64,000 nucleotides of DNA from Bacteroidales bacterium (GTDB taxonomy: Bacteria; Bacteroidota; Bacteroidia; Bacteroidales; JAADJA01): assembly GCA_021740645.1 (NCBI GenBank), contig JAIOZL010000006.1:1-64000 (forward strand), written 5' to 3'. A program made the translations under genes and the position numbers. This document shows positions 63,193 to 64,000 of the stretch, one piece after another; within the stretch, counting starts at the first letter, position 1, and each line of letters begins with the position of its first letter. A model generated the notes under the pieces. That model did not search any database and was not told the DNA's origin. It worked only from the letters and a program-made list of their open reading frames with translations.

Positions 63193-64000
63193 TTACTTAA
63201 TAAATACTTTTTTATTGGCCAAAAGGCCATTGCTAATGACTTTAACGAGATAAATATTACTATTTACAGTCAAAGGAATTTTATTGGTTATACTTTTTGT
63301 TTGTGTATGCAAGACCGCTTTCCCATTCATATCGAAAACCCAAATTTGTGCTGAGAAACTCTTGTTTGTGAACTCAAGCACAGGGAAGTTTACAGTCAAA
63401 ATAGGACCACTGGCAAAGATGTCAATATCTCCTGTAAGACTCGCATTTTCCGGGTTAGTAAAATAGACAAGAAACCCTTTATCATTCCCGGATTTATAAT
63501 CGAAATGATATTCGGAATTTTGACGAAGATCATGAATTGCTGAACTTTCGGGATCGACAAGTAAAACGGGAGTATTGCTATCAAAACTTTCAATTTCTGA
63601 AGCATTGATTATATATTCTCCACTGGTACCAGCCCTGAAATAAAGGGGGACTATTTCATTGCCCTCAACAGCCGGAAGAGTATTAATAGCCAGGTTTTCA
63701 TTGTTGGATACAGTATATAAAAGCGGTACATCCGGACTATCAGTAAATATCTTAAAGACATCAAATGATCTGTCTACTTGCGGAGTGGCGTTTGAATTAA
63801 AACGAATTGCCGTTTGTGAAGAAATGCTGTTCCCTGAGACTTTTAATACAAGCAAAGCATCGTCAGCGAAATCCTTATAATAGGCCTGTCCACTGTATGA
63901 CCTGACATTATTATTAAAAACCAGTATGCCAGAACCAAAAGTTGCCCTGACAAAAAAGCCCTGCCCTGATGGGATAAACTGAGAAGTAGTATTGGCTAAT
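63193..64000 (-). CDS. T9SS-sorted secreted protein, C-terminal part (cut by window edge)
   Basis: The frame is open from 64000 to the stop at 63193, so the start lies outside. The first residues seen (IPSGQGFFVRA, then NNNVRSY) are of a type found in many Bacteroidota T9SS proteins just before the sorting domain, and the end ADDALLVLKV to VFIK is a type A sorting domain containing VFDMNGKAVLH. A shorter frame starting at 63855 is an artefact. Function unknown; its adjacency to the tail-collar paralogs may mean a shared surface structure. Confidence 0.8.
   Translation of the reverse strand, partial: LANTTSQFIPSGQGFFVRATFGSGILVFNNNVRSYSGQAYYKDFADDALLVLKVSGNSISSQTAIRFNSNATPQVDRSFDVFKIFTDSPDVPLLYTVSNNENLAINTLPAVEGNEIVPLYFRAGTSGEYIINASEIESFDSNTPVLLVDPESSAIHDLRQNSEYHFDYKSGNDKGFLVYFTNPENASLTGDIDIFASGPILTVNFPVLEFTNKSFSAQIWVFDMNGKAVLHTQTKSITNKIPLTVNSNIYLVKVISNGLLANKKVFIK

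Overview
The window is a chromosomal segment of an AT-rich member of the Bacteroidota. The evidence is several secreted proteins with type IX secretion (T9SS) C-terminal sorting domains, a PorD-like T9SS protein, the Bacteroidota form of RNA polymerase omega, many TAnnTTTG promoter -7 boxes, weak ribosome binding sites, and a BtuG-like surface lipoprotein beside a TonB receptor. The proteins look environmental (acyl-CoA dehydrogenases, secreted carboxypeptidases, a GH88/105 glycan hydrolase). No rRNA, tRNA, CRISPR array or prophage was seen.

Layout. 0-1.2 kb: the tail of an IS1595-type transposase abuts a truncated copy of the neighbouring membrane-protein gene. 1.3-5.2 kb: two acyl-CoA dehydrogenases and a FabI-type enoyl-ACP reductase. 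5.3-10.2 kb: a housekeeping run read leftward, bamD-rpoZ-coaBC-porD-recN. 10.4-14.8 kb: an alpha-oxoamine synthase, a coiled-coil membrane protein and a membrane-fused spermidine-synthase-like protein. 14.8-19.3 kb: two tandem secreted M14 carboxypeptidases. 19.4-25.2 kb: dapA, a small conserved protein, a flavin reductase, a membrane adenylate cyclase, an HD hydrolase and a tandem universal stress protein. 25.4-28.8 kb: secreted propeller, glycan hydrolase and MORN-like proteins.

28.9-36.8 kb is the most distinctive region. A short DnaE polymerase and DinB are read leftward, and a LexA-like S24 repressor and a DnaQ/GIY-YIG nuclease rightward, like a damage-inducible mutagenesis cassette. A REP-associated tyrosine transposase (RAYT), a four-helix-bundle protein, hairpins with covarying stems around a constant CCTGAAG loop, and a 19-bp tandem array sit between the two halves.

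36.8-44.2 kb: two thioredoxin-fold proteins, small enzymes, and a three-gene module of a very acidic T9SS-sorted protein divergent from a histidine kinase/response regulator pair. Four phased TTAAC repeats lie just upstream of the acidic gene's promoter. 44.3-49.3 kb: an undescribed four-repeat protein, a RelA-like synthetase with a mutated hydrolase site, FloA, NfeD and ClpS. 49.5-55.8 kb: a CoA-pyrophosphatase-type NUDIX protein, OsmC, a cobalamin-riboswitch-controlled BtuB/BtuG-like pair, a methyltransferase and an AlkC-like protein. 56-64 kb: a secreted subtilase, an ATP-cone/restriction-endonuclease fusion, a T9SS-gene remnant, a VWA lipoprotein, cold-shock and RRM proteins, two tail-collar-like proteins and a T9SS protein cut by the window edge.
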